A DNA stretch of 13,977 bases from Bacteroidota bacterium (GTDB lineage Bacteria; Bacteroidota; Bacteroidia; Bacteroidales; F082): contig JAEWWJ010000008.1 of the NCBI GenBank assembly GCA_023396415.1, positions 1-13,977 on the forward strand, read 5' to 3'. The translations under genes and the position numbers were made by a program. Under the pieces are notes generated by a model, which worked only from the letters and a program-made list of their open reading frames with translations, made no database searches and was not told the origin of the DNA. Positions 1-7,710 of the stretch are shown in pieces. Position 1 is the stretch's first letter. Every line of letters begins with the position of its first letter.

Positions 1-120
1 TCATGGTTTTTCAGTGCCAAGCCGATTCAATTCATTAATAATAGATTGTGAATATGCGTAATATACTTCACCCGAATTATTCAATATTAAACGAGGGGTC
101 CTTGAGTTTTTCAGCAGACC
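1..120 (-). other. Possible 3' gene fragment, no valid start seen
   Basis: On the minus strand an open frame runs from just after a TAG (121-123) to a TGA at 1-3, about 39 codons. It includes a protein-like stretch, RLILNNSGEVYYAYSQ, followed by SIINELNRLG. No ATG is present in frame. An ATG at 165-167, 13 bases after the stop of the next gene upstream, opens MKKSGYKGTLMYSVIRVC and stops at 111-113 in another frame, so one base change could join the two into a protein of about 55 residues. It may be a decayed small gene or chance. I do not recognise a family. Confidence 0.2.
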
Positions 121-180
121 CTAATTACACTATACATTAAAGTGCCTTTATATCCGCTTTTTTTCATGATAAATCTTTTT

Positions 181-1128
181 TTAATCAGTTTTGATAAATG
201 TTTTGTTATTAATAGAAGATAATTTGCTGAAAATATTTATATGGTAGATCCCATTTCTTAAGTGGCTTACAGGTATTGAAACTTTTTCATTACATGATTT
301 GCCTTCTGATATTTTCAAGCCATCAGCTGAAAAGATAGTATAATGCTTACAGTTGTCTGTCTTTTCATATAATTCTAAGAATAAGAAATCCTTGGTGGGG
401 TTAGGGTATAGTTTTATATTACTGTGTAGATTTGTTTCAAGTCCTGTTGTATAATCAATATAACAAGTGTCTCCTTGAGATAGGTACAAATTAACTCCAC
501 CTTCATAATAACAAAGCAAATCCAATGAAATAGAAATTGTTGAGAGTTCGTAACATCCCGGAAATAAAAGCCCGTTAAGGCTTCCTATGCCTTCAATCCA
601 TTGGTCGGCTTCGACCGGACTTCCTGCTAATGGAATCATCTGCCAGGTTTTTCGCTCCTCACCATTCAACAGAGTTATGGTTCCGGTTGATGAAACCCTG
701 TAGGCATTAGAGTGCGTGAGACAATGGTGTAGGCCGAAAATTTCGGTCGTATCACCTTGCTCTATTGAGAAGTCATAAAGGAGTCTGTCCTTTGGTGTGT
801 AAAAAGCATAGGTGCTTTCCCTGAAATAAACTTTTCTCCCGGCTGTATCCTCGCGGATGAATCCAATGATGCCCTCGGGCAAGAAGAAATTATATTGCCC
901 GGTATTAATTACCTTGTAATACGCTGTGTCATTGATTATTGTATCACTGGATGAGATATGGAGTTTCATGGTGTTTATTGTAGCAACTGAACCACCATAA
1001 CTATACCCGGTAAACGTTACATTCCAATCTTTAGTAGTGTCAGCAAAAGGAACATATTCCTGCGAAAACCCACTAAAAGGCAGGTCTATTGCTGCAAGAA
1101 GCAATAGTAGTATGAATTTATTTTTCAT
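181..1128 (-). CDS. T9SS cargo protein, paralogue 1 of an unnamed secreted family
   Basis: A 315-residue protein predicted to cross the inner membrane by Sec and the outer membrane by the Type IX system. The ATG at 1128 is chosen over the upstream extension because it directly starts a good signal peptide (residues 1-23, basic start, run of leucines, ending GFSQ). The body has the blocks GFIREDTAGRKVYFRES, LLYDFSIEQGDT, WIEGIGSLNGLLFPGCYE and LLCYYEGGVNLY, all recognisable in the gene at 2473-3411. The C-terminal sorting domain begins at YPNP (about residue 241) and has NGIY near residue 293. The last residues are KTFIKTD. It is the most downstream of four minus-strand cargo genes, 179 bases after the previous stop. 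The molecular function of the body is unknown to me. The secretion route is well supported by the ends; the role is not. Confidence 0.85.
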   Translation of the reverse strand: MKNKFILLLLLAAIDLPFSGFSQEYVPFADTTKDWNVTFTGYSYGGSVATINTMKLHISSSDTIINDTAYYKVINTGQYNFFLPEGIIGFIREDTAGRKVYFRESTYAFYTPKDRLLYDFSIEQGDTTEIFGLHHCLTHSNAYRVSSTGTITLLNGEERKTWQMIPLAGSPVEADQWIEGIGSLNGLLFPGCYELSTISISLDLLCYYEGGVNLYLSQGDTCYIDYTTGLETNLHSNIKLYPNPTKDFLFLELYEKTDNCKHYTIFSADGLKISEGKSCNEKVSIPVSHLRNGIYHINIFSKLSSINNKTFIKTD

Positions 1129-1165
1129 GGTTTTAACTTTTATGTTTGTATTCAATCAAACTTTA

Positions 1166-1215
1166 GCAGTAAGAACCCCAAGCCTCCGGCATTACTGCCA
1201 CAACCGGAAGCCCGG
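1166..1215 (-). promoter_or_regulatory. Candidate structured 5' leader (hairpin with pseudoknot potential)
   Basis: In the leader of the gene starting at 1128, the transcript-sense strand contains CCGGGCTTCCGG (1215-1204) and CCGGAGGCTTGG (1189-1178). As RNA these pair over 12 bp with three G-U wobbles around a 14-base loop. The loop holds GCAGTAA (1198-1192), which is perfectly complementary to TTACTGC (1172-1166) just 3' of the stem, so an H-type pseudoknot can be drawn. The segment is more GC-rich than its surroundings. It could be a cis-regulatory RNA, a remnant of mobile or repeat sequence, or coincidence. I cannot assign an RNA family. Confidence 0.3.
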
Positions 1216-1296
1216 TAATATGAAGCGGTTTTTGCCTGTAACAAAAATAGAAAGTTGATGTAAAGAAATAATAATGTGTATTATAGTCCTTTTCAT
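1192..1296 (-). other. Short ORF after paralogue 2, possible gene remnant
   Basis: An ATG (1294-1296) lies 11 bases after the stop of the gene at 1308-2270, in an A-rich start context like that of the true genes (AAATAAACACC before ATG). It encodes 34 residues beginning MKRTIIHIIISLHQLSIF, a basic-hydrophobic start resembling a signal peptide, then ends inside the structured leader. It may be the first codons of a lost fifth family member, a leader peptide, or noise. No homology can be claimed. Confidence 0.2.
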
Positions 1297-1307
1297 GGTG
1301 TTTATTT

Positions 1308-2270
1308 TTAAAGTTTTACGCTTCTTAATGTTTGAATTCTATTATCAATTAGAAATACAAACATGTATATACCAGATTTAAAAGATGAAAGGTCTAATGA
1401 ATTTTCAAATCCCGTCAGCTTCATTTGTTTTACCAGACGGCCTTCCATGTTAAAAACATGTACATTTCCATGTTTATAATTTTTACTAACACGAATAGTA
1501 GTACATCTATCGTAAGGGTTTGGGAGAATACTGACAATGTCTGAAATATGGAATTCTTCCACTCCGGTTGGAATGAAATCGCATTCAGCCACTATACCTG
1601 AAGTGTAGTCAAAACCGCTGGCATTGGAATAACACCTGAAAAAACCACCCTCGATGTGTTCATCCAATGCCATTCCACAGAAACTTAGTTTTACTGGAAA
1701 GAGAAAGTCGTAGGAATTATTGGCATTAGGCTCAACAGGACCGATATTTTCAATAATTTTTACACTTTTCCATCCCCACTCCGAGAAGTCGTCAGCTGGA
1801 CTAACACAAATATAACGATGTTGAAATCCGTCTATTTGAATAGTTCCGATACTGTCGACCTTCACAATGCCGGTGCTGTCGCAATTTTCATAATGCTTTG
1901 TTCCCTGCACTGTCCACGTGTCTCCAGGTTGAGCTGCAAAATCATACAATTTGAAAAACTGATTTGCCGTGTAATAAAAAACTTTGTCTTCTTCGGCATA
2001 AGTGTATTCATTTCCAATGATGTAGGAATTCAATTCCTGACTAACAAAATTATAGGAATACATGATTTTTTTAAGTTTCTTGCAAGAAACCGACTGAATT
2101 ATAGTATCACCCACATACTCAATTTTTATGTAACCGCTAAAGTACTCTGCATCGAATCCATAATACCATACAGAGCCAGGCGGACACCAACTTCCTTGTG
2201 CAAAAATATTTGTGAATGACAGTAATACGAGATATGAAATAAAAGTAAATGTATAGATTGACTTTTTCAT
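1308..2270 (-). CDS. T9SS cargo protein, paralogue 2 of the unnamed secreted family
   Basis: A 320-residue predicted secreted protein. The chosen ATG at 2270 starts a typical signal peptide (residues 1-25, MKKS then a hydrophobic core, ending IFAQ); the longer frame begins with GTG and adds a polar non-signal stretch. Shared family features are WYYGFDAEY near the mature N-terminus, KLYDFAAQPGDTW (paralogue 1 has LLYDFSIEQGDT) and IIENIGP where the others have WIEGIGS. It is the most diverged of the three. It carries several cysteines in the second half of the body, as expected for an exported protein. The sorting domain begins with ILPNP rather than YPNP, has SGIY, and ends LRSVKL. It lies 202 bases after the neighbour at 2473 and may share its transcript. 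Function of the body is unknown. Confidence 0.83.
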   Translation of the reverse strand: MKKSIYTFTFISYLVLLSFTNIFAQGSWCPPGSVWYYGFDAEYFSGYIKIEYVGDTIIQSVSCKKLKKIMYSYNFVSQELNSYIIGNEYTYAEEDKVFYYTANQFFKLYDFAAQPGDTWTVQGTKHYENCDSTGIVKVDSIGTIQIDGFQHRYICVSPADDFSEWGWKSVKIIENIGPVEPNANNSYDFLFPVKLSFCGMALDEHIEGGFFRCYSNASGFDYTSGIVAECDFIPTGVEEFHISDIVSILPNPYDRCTTIRVSKNYKHGNVHVFNMEGRLVKQMKLTGFENSLDLSSFKSGIYMFVFLIDNRIQTLRSVKL

Positions 2271-2404
2271 AATGCGTGGTTTTTTCTTTGTATTGTCTGG
2301 AAATGAATGTTGAAATCTATTCACAATTGCACTATTTTTTTAATTAAAAATCGAGGGTCATTTTAAAAATATATTTTAGTCAATTATCTTGGTTTTTGCG
2401 TATC

Positions 2405-2472
2405 AGATATCGGCTTCATGAAGAAACCAATATGCCGCCCGCGGTGCAAACTACACTGAACGAGGGCAGGTA
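2405..2472. other. GC-rich patch with palindromes in an AT-rich gap
   Basis: Between the genes at 2270 and 2473 lies a short GC-rich patch in otherwise AT-rich DNA. It contains the 10-bp palindrome CTTCATGAAG (2414-2423) and the near palindrome CCGCCCGCGG (2435-2444). Its composition differs sharply from both sides. It could be an intergenic repeat or processing hairpin; no second copy is present in this window. Confidence 0.25.
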
Positions 2473-3411
2473 TTATTCTATTTTAATTATTTTCTTTGTC
2501 AGAATTCCCTTATCTGTATGCACCAGGAAAAAATACATTCCTTTATGTAAATTGTCCACTGCGTCAAGTTTTATACTATTTTTTCCATTTCCCTCAATTT
2601 TATAGATCTGTTTTCCTTTTATATCTAAAATATCGATTTCTGAAATGATCGTATTTTCAACAGAAACTGTCAGACTTTTTGTAAAAGGAATGGGATAAAT
2701 AACTAATTGATTTTCATTTACAAACTCGCTTATTACAACATCTGTGAAAGTTGTGTCACATGTTTTGAAAACGGAATCCTGATACAACTGGATGCCTAAA
2801 CTGTCAAAACAAAGTAATTGCCACGATAATTCGCAATAATCCTGAATGCACTCGATCGGGAAAAATGGATTTGACGTAGAGCCAATACCTTCAATCCACT
2901 TCATTTGTGCGCCAAACCAATTGGGCCATAAATCCGGATCGCGTACATATTTTACATAAAAAATACGGCGTTCAATTCCATTGAAAGTGCCGGTTTGTAA
3001 TGAATCCAGCACAAATTTAGTCGTGTCAGTTTGATTGCTGTTCCAAATATTATTGGCTAAATAAATTGTGTCACCAAAATTGATTGAAAAGTCGTACATG
3101 AGATACTCTTTGTCGAAGCATGAATTCGATGCGCGAATATATGCACGTGAACTGTCAGAACGAATGTAACCAAAGGCTCCGGTAGATGTTGAAGATATTT
3201 TTGAATAAACATTTCCGCAGAACAAGGTATCATAGTCATATTGATAAATCGTCGTGTTGCAGGAGTATCCAATGCCATAAACACACTGCAATACATTCCA
3301 CTTCGCACTGTCACCGAATGATGGGAAAACATTCTGGCTTTTTCCGGTCTGATAGGTTGTTATAAATATAATTATTGCAATAAGTGCTTTATTTTTTATA
3401 AATTCTTGCAT
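2473..3411 (-). CDS. T9SS cargo protein, paralogue 3 of the unnamed secreted family
   Basis: A 312-residue predicted secreted protein. The ATG at 3411 is preferred; an in-frame TTG at 3438 would overlap the preceding gene's stop. The signal peptide is about residues 1-26, ending TGKSQ. Family blocks are FGYIRSDSSRAYIRAS, LMYDFSINFGDT, MKWIEGIGSTSNPFFP and LLCFDSLGIQLY, matching paralogue 1 closely in order and spacing. Paired cysteines around the WIEGIGS block (ECIQDYC) could form disulphides outside the cell. The sorting domain starts with YPIP, a substitution for the usual YPNP, has KGMY and ends KKIIKIE. Only 23 bases separate its ATG from the stop of the gene upstream, which suggests one operon. 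Role unknown. Confidence 0.85.
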   Translation of the reverse strand: MQEFIKNKALIAIIIFITTYQTGKSQNVFPSFGDSAKWNVLQCVYGIGYSCNTTIYQYDYDTLFCGNVYSKISSTSTGAFGYIRSDSSRAYIRASNSCFDKEYLMYDFSINFGDTIYLANNIWNSNQTDTTKFVLDSLQTGTFNGIERRIFYVKYVRDPDLWPNWFGAQMKWIEGIGSTSNPFFPIECIQDYCELSWQLLCFDSLGIQLYQDSVFKTCDTTFTDVVISEFVNENQLVIYPIPFTKSLTVSVENTIISEIDILDIKGKQIYKIEGNGKNSIKLDAVDNLHKGMYFFLVHTDKGILTKKIIKIE

Positions 3412-3434
3412 TTTAATGAGTAATAATATCAGTT

Positions 3435-4379
3435 TCAAAGTTTAATAATTTTTTGCTGCTTAATTGGTCTATTATGTCTGTCAAAAATATATATCATGTA
3501 TATACCCTGCTTTAGTTCTTTTATATTAATAGTTGAAGAGGTATTAATTGGTAGTGTCTTAGTTTCAATAAGTCCGCCATTGATATTGAGCAATGTATAT
3601 CTCATTTGTTCATTAAGACTGCTATTGGCTCTCACATATACAATATCGTTGCCTGGGTTTGGGTAAATTTCAAAACTATCAACATTATTTTCGTCGTTTA
3701 ACCCTAAGAGATGATCCTGAAAACGTAGGTCGTCAAATGCAAGTCCATCTTTCTGATTATTAATATCATCAGAAATAAATGAAATTCTGTAACTGATTAT
3801 TGTTGTAGAATCAATCTCAAACACTTTGTTCATTTCGGCGAGTTGAATTCCGAAAAAGTGCCATCCGAAAGAGTTGCCGGTCAACACGGGTTTTTCAGTA
3901 AACCAATGATAATAACCACTATATTCTGTATCGGTTAAAAGATTTATCCAGGTTATTCCATTATCGGGCGAAAACTCAATGCTGCCAAAATCGGAAAGCG
4001 AGTCAGTGCTTACAAAATAAAAACCCGAAAACACAGCTACCACACCTTCAATAAATCCTTCTTGTGCATGATGTGCAAATTCAAAACTTGAAAAAGTATT
4101 CGATGGATATGAATTAACAGTATCGGTAATAATAACGCGTGAGTCAGAAAAAGCACTATTGATACTATTTTTTTGCGGTTTGCCAATCTGCCAGATATTA
4201 TTTGGATTATTGATCGTATCAATTGTCAGGCTATACCAATGCGTTGAATCATCAAATGTATAAAGATAATCTTGCCAACCTTCCGGCAATCGAATTTGAG
4301 CTTGCATCTCAAATGTAAATCCTTTCATAATAAAAAATATTATGAAAATAATTAGTTTGGCTTTCAATCTAGTTGACAT
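3435..4379 (-). CDS. T9SS cargo protein with probable beta-sandwich (MAM/jelly-roll-like) body
   Basis: A 314-residue predicted secreted protein. The ATG at 4377-4379 is followed by basic residues and a hydrophobic core ending MQAQ (about residue 28), a plausible signal peptide. The body reads YTFDDSTHWY, then IWQIGKPQK, a serine and aspartate-rich stretch, IEFSPDNGITWINLL and DGLAFDDLRF near residue 220. This pattern of strands, with a stimulus-like WxIGxP start and a final acidic FDDL block, resembles MAM or immune-inhibitor-A-type jelly-roll modules found in Bacteroidota exoproteins; that assignment is by resemblance only. The sorting domain begins at YPNPGNDIV, has QGIY and ends QQKIIKL. 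It is first of four same-strand cargo genes, with a candidate promoter upstream at 4405-4435. It could be an adhesin or a carbohydrate-binding protein; no catalytic motif is visible. Confidence 0.83.
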   Translation of the reverse strand: MSTRLKAKLIIFIIFFIMKGFTFEMQAQIRLPEGWQDYLYTFDDSTHWYSLTIDTINNPNNIWQIGKPQKNSINSAFSDSRVIITDTVNSYPSNTFSSFEFAHHAQEGFIEGVVAVFSGFYFVSTDSLSDFGSIEFSPDNGITWINLLTDTEYSGYYHWFTEKPVLTGNSFGWHFFGIQLAEMNKVFEIDSTTIISYRISFISDDINNQKDGLAFDDLRFQDHLLGLNDENNVDSFEIYPNPGNDIVYVRANSSLNEQMRYTLLNINGGLIETKTLPINTSSTINIKELKQGIYMIYIFDRHNRPIKQQKIIKL

Positions 4380-4404
4380 AATTCTTGTTTTAATATGAGC
4401 TGTT

Positions 4405-4435
4405 TAAAGATAAGCAAAAAAGACACCAATGAAAC
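4405..4435 (-). promoter_or_regulatory. Candidate Bacteroidota promoter for the four-gene cluster
   Basis: On the minus strand GTTT (4435-4432) is followed after 19 bases by TATCTTTA (4412-4405), one base from the Bacteroidota -7 consensus TAnnTTTG. The -7 box ends 25 bases before the ATG at 4379. Spacing fits the usual 19-21 bases, but both boxes are short and the region is AT-rich. Confidence 0.3.
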
Positions 4436-4446
4436 ATTTAACTTTT

Positions 4447-4728
4447 TCATAATTTCATATATCTATTAGGTTGCGATGTTTTGAGATTTAATTGAACAAC
4501 GGCTACTCGTAAAAAAACCGATAACTTCGATGCCTTCCAATCGAACCTACGCTTCCCGAAGCAGAAATTATTATTTGTTGCGTAACAAGACATGAATTGA
4601 TTTTCAAATAGAGGTGTGCCATCGTACTCATGGCAGTCATGCACAACAAAGGCGTCTTTGAATACCCGCATACCAAATCTTACGAGATTGCACGAATTGA
4701 AACATGGAATTTTGCTTCGCCTTGTCAT
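4447..4728 (-). other. Open frame of 93 codons, doubtful gene
   Basis: An ATG-started frame encodes a basic, cysteine-containing sequence (for example FVVHDCHEYDGTPLFENQF and NNNFCFGKRRFDWKASKL). It has no signal peptide, no sorting domain and no recognised family, and it ends 67 bases before the cargo gene at 4379. In its favour are its length and a non-repetitive, globular-looking composition. Against it is the lack of a start context like the neighbours'. It could be a decayed gene or a shadow of a structured leader. Confidence 0.2.
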
Positions 4729-5014
4729 TGCTTATTCATTTTAGATTCAATGCAAAAAAAAACATTTCTGCTGTTGGTAAATGTTTCGTGTTCATTGTTC
4801 ACTATTCCGTATCTATCATTCGCTTTCAGCATCATACCCCTTTTTATCGGGTCATTTTTGAGATATCCTTACATACAAAAATACGACCTAAGCCCTAATA
4901 GAAACTCACAGAAAGCTCCAAACTTTGTATTTTCCTGCATTTTCTTCAAATTTTTTGAAAATTATTGCTTTGATTGTCATGTTAATCTGTTTTCTCAAAG
5001 CGCAATAGCCTGTT
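4729..5014. other. Intergenic stretch without a recognised gene
   Basis: This AT-rich stretch shows no frame resembling a known protein. On the minus strand it contains a possible promoter (4876-4905) and a small inverted repeat (ACCC/GGGT around an A-rich loop) soon after it. A poly-T run lies at about 4752-4760 on the minus strand. Plus-strand frames are hydrophobic and low-complexity and look like chance. Confidence 0.4.
4876..4905 (-). promoter_or_regulatory. Candidate promoter with perfect TAnnTTTG box
   Basis: The minus strand reads GTTT (4905-4902), 18 bases, then TATTTTTG (4883-4876), a perfect match to the Bacteroidota -7 consensus. If used, it would make a transcript with a leader of roughly 490 bases before the gene at 4379, or express the doubtful frame at 4447-4728 or a small RNA. 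Confidence 0.3.
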
Positions 5015-5266
5015 TCATTGTCCGTTACCTCTAAATGGTTTATGTTGCGGTACAAAGTCCGTTTTGAGATTTGGTTTGTTGTCTTTGAGTTCATCAGGAT
5101 TGGTTCTTAACACCTCAAAGATAATGCTCTCGGGCAATACATCAGTAAGATCTGCCGCTTTTTTCAACACTTCCTTGCTCAGGTGCGGTGAGCCTTGCAG
5201 CAATTGCGCACGCAGCTCCCACATATCGTTGAGCCAGGCTGTTTCAACGGAATTTAAGAGATTCAT
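5015..5266 (-). pseudogene. Truncated copy of the T9SS protein at the window's far end
   Basis: The frame reads MNLLNSVETAW, then WELRAQLLQGSPHLSKEVL, then a stretch with LTDVLPESIIFEVL and NPDEL. The middle part matches the gene at 12989-13977 (RAELLGKSPHLSKEVL, DKTDVLPVSILFEIL, NPDEL) residue for residue over about 45 positions. The similarity stops just after NPDEL (about position 5085), and the remaining 20-odd residues are unrelated. There is no signal peptide, and the upstream end merges into an intergenic repeat at 5274. It therefore looks like an internal piece of a larger gene cut at both ends. Nucleotide identity with the far copy is roughly 70 percent by eye, so the duplication is old. 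It is unlikely to be functional. Confidence 0.75.
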
Positions 5267-5273
5267 AGAATTC

Positions 5274-5326
5274 AAGGATTTACGAACATCGATTAACGAT
5301 TGTTGATTTCGATTTTTTGGTTTTAT
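5274..5326. repeat. Intergenic repeat copy 1, first half (split by the IS)
   Basis: This 53-base segment matches 8035-8088 closely (shared core GAACATCGATTAACGATTG and shared end TTTTGGTTTTAT). It continues across the insertion sequence at 7966. Rejoined, it is one unit of about 107 bp. Confidence 0.85.
5320..5326. repeat. Target-site duplication, left copy (GTTTTAT)
   Basis: GTTTTAT directly precedes the IS tip TGGATA and is repeated exactly at 7959-7965 after the other tip. Seven base pairs is within the 4-8 bp range of IS21-family elements. Confidence 0.9.
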
Positions 5327-5331
5327 TGGAT

Positions 5332-5372
5332 ATTCCGGTGATACTGACCCCCATTCCGGTCATATTGACCCC
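5332..5372. repeat. IS21 terminal repeats, istB-side end (two copies)
   Basis: Two tandem copies of ATTCCGG-N6-TGACCCC occupy 5332-5351 and 5353-5372. They are inverted relative to the copies at the other end and are probable transposase-binding sites. Confidence 0.8.
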
Positions 5373-5414
5373 CTAACGGGATCGTGGTTTTAAGAACGTA
5401 AAGGCATGACAATA

Positions 5415-6134
5415 TTACCGTTTTTTTCTTAAACTTTCTCCTTTTAGTTCAATTCGATAAGAAACATGTACCAATCTATCCAGAATAGCATCTGCAATAG
5501 TTTCTTCTCCAATGATATCGTACCAGCTTGATACGGGTAGCTGACTTACCACAATGGTTGATGTTCTTCCGTGTCTATCTTCGATAAGTTCCATCAGGTC
5601 AAGCTGTTGTTGCTGATCAAGGTGAGTCAATCCGAAGTCATCAAGGATGAGTAGATCAGCTTTAGATGTGGAGTCAAAGAACTTCAAGATAGTACCTTCA
5701 ACACGGCACATTTTTGCTTTTAGAAGGATTTTATGGATGTTGTAGTAAATCACCCGATAGCCTTGGGCACAAGCATGGTGACCCAGCGCAGAAGCCAGAA
5801 AGCTTTTACCACAGCCTGTGGCACCGGTAATCAAAACCGATTCGCCCTTTGCAAGGTAATCGCCTGTAGCAAGAGCTGAGATGAGTGACTTATCAATCCC
5901 TCTGGAGGCATCATAGTGGAGTTCTTCGATAGAGGCCTGGTAACGGAATCGTGCAGCTTTGAGCAACCGGTCAAAACGTTTATTGCCCCGCTCTTGTTCC
6001 TCGGCCTGTAGAAGCAGTTCTAAACCTTCGGTTAAAGAGAGTTCATGGTGTTTTCGGGTTTCCATTAAGGCCTGCTAGCTGCGGCTCATGCCGTGCAATC
6101 GTAAATGGGTTAATTGAGATTCAATCTGTTTCAT
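5415..6134 (-). pseudogene. istB: IS21 transposition helper ATPase IstB, interrupted by an amber codon
   Basis: IstB is the AAA+ ATPase that helps IstA select the target. The expected start is the ATG at 6134, 4 bases after the end of istA, giving MKQIESQLTHLRLHGMSRS, then TAG at 6075-6077 (codon 20), then QALMETRKHH and the rest of a normal protein. The N-terminal helix (LRLHGM and QALMETR) is typical of the family, so the TAG lies inside conserved sequence, perhaps from a TGG or CAG codon. In full numbering Walker A (GATGCGKS) is near residues 104-111 and Walker B (LLILDDFG) near 161-168. Total length of 239 codons is normal. An ATG at 6065 could still give a 216-residue product lacking the first helix. 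Either a null mutation or a sequencing error would explain it. Confidence 0.88.
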
Positions 6135-6138
6135 AAAA

Positions 6139-7700
6139 TTAATATTTAAGTGAAAATTGTGTGTAATATTCTTTGCCTCTGATGTTTAAGTGGTTAGGAA
6201 GTGGTTGTTCCTGCTTTGTTTCTTGCTGATCGGTCATTTTATTTTCCAGAATGTTGTGGATAAATTTGTAGGATGCGTTCTTGTGTTCAATGGCCATCAG
6301 ACAAGCTTTTTTAAAGATGTCCGGGTGGGTTTTGCGTTCCAGGGAAAGCAATCCGTCGCAGGTTTTATAGAGTTGTTCGGGATGGCGTTGTTGTTGGAAA
6401 ACCAGTTGTACTAATTGATAAAATGTTTCCGATTTTTCGCCGGCTTTCTGCAAATAATATTGCGGACTGCGATCCAAATAATGCTGGTGGTGTGAACATA
6501 AATGTTCCTTATCTGTGGTGTAGCCACCCTGACGGTAGTTGCGCATGTGAAGTGCTATTTGCGTGCTTTTGGTATAGATACGAACTAGGGTTCGGGTGTA
6601 AATCACTTTGGTTTGCAAACCGATATAAGTGTATGGAACGCTGTAATAGTGCTTATCCTGAGTTAGGTATATATGATTGTTTTTGGCCACTTTCATTCGC
6701 GGTAATACTTCATTTCAAAAGCTTGTTCCGGTAAGGGGCCCAGCAAATGCCTTTCGTCAGCCAAAAAGCGTTCTTCACGGCAATAAGGCTTTTGCTGCAT
6801 CCGGGTCTGGTTGTGGTCTCTTATCTTTTCCAGGATTGCTTTGTTGAGCGATACAAGATCGAAGAACTGCTGGTTGCGTAGTTTAGCATACACACGGGTG
6901 TAGATCATTTTTACCTGATTCTCTACCAATGCTTTATCCTTTGGTTTACGGGCACGGGCAGGGATTACAGTGGTAGAATAATGATTGGCAAAATCCTCTA
7001 AAGCATGGTTAACATCGGGTTCATAGATGCTGGCTTTTATTATCGCCGCCTTTAAATTATCCGGTACCAGCACACGGGGTACGCCCCCAAGATCGTCAAG
7101 GCAACAACCAAGGGCATAAATAAAATCTTCCACGCATTGACTTTTAACCGCCATGGCAAAGCTAAAATCAGAATAAGGCAAGCAGGCTACAAATACCTGA
7201 CAATAAACTATTTGCCCCGTTTGCGCATCAATATAGGAAAGCTTAGATCCGGCAAAATCAATAAATAGCTTTTCGCCGGCAAGATGCTCAAGAACCATCG
7301 AGGGCTTGCGAGCTATCAGTTGTTGGCTCAGGTGATAAGAGAATTGGGTATGGCCATATCCTTGTGGGTATTCTTGTCTATACTCCTCCCAGAGCAACTT
7401 GCGGGTTACGCCTTTGCGTTGAAGTTCTTTTGCAAAATAGTCTAGCCGGCATATAAAGTGTTCATACCGATGATCTTTGTATGCAGGATTCCCTGCATGG
7501 AATTCGCCTTCCAGGATGGGATCATCCAGTTTCATTAAGGACTCAATATCTATTTTAGAACACGACATCTTTTCCAGATAGGATTTTACCGTGTTTTTAC
7601 TCATAGCCAAGCTTCGGGCAATGGATTTAATGCTCTTGCCTTGCTGGTGTAATTGAATTAATTGTTTAATCTGTCTCATAGATTTTGGAGTTCCGGCCAT
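6139..7700 (-). pseudogene. istA: IS21 transposase IstA, split by a frameshift
   Basis: IstA is the DDE-type transposase. The first part (7700-6693, 335 residues) has an N-terminal helix-turn-helix (IKSIARSLAMSKNTVKSYL, about residues 24-42) and the catalytic core: Asp148 in LFIDFAG, Asp214 in VLVPDNLK and Glu260 in ALVEN. It ends at a TGA in EMKYYRE. The second part (6696-6139, 185 residues) begins one base back in the ATGA overlap, reads MKVAKNNHIYLTQDKHYYS and has the expected IstA C-terminus (YSVPYTYIG, HLCSHHQHY). Together they give 520 residues, a normal full-length protein; one missing base at about 6695 explains the break. No slippery heptamer is visible at the junction, so programmed frameshifting is unlikely, although translation restart at the overlapping ATG is possible. 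All three catalytic residues remain. Confidence 0.9.
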
Positions 7701-7710
7701 TACTTCTTTG

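Noticed and set aside
4630..5034. 134-codon plus-strand hydrophobic frame
   Set aside because: Its phenylalanine and isoleucine-rich, low-complexity sequence fits translated AT-rich intergenic DNA; no start context, no family resemblance.
4906..5094. Minus-strand frame tested as a frameshifted continuation of the truncated gene
   Set aside because: Its translation (for example YRNINHLEVTDNETGY) does not match the far gene's residues after NPDEL, so the gene is cut, not merely shifted.
6690..6720. Programmed ribosomal frameshift in istA
   Set aside because: No slippery X-XXY-YYZ heptamer precedes the TGA; a single-base deletion is the simpler reading.
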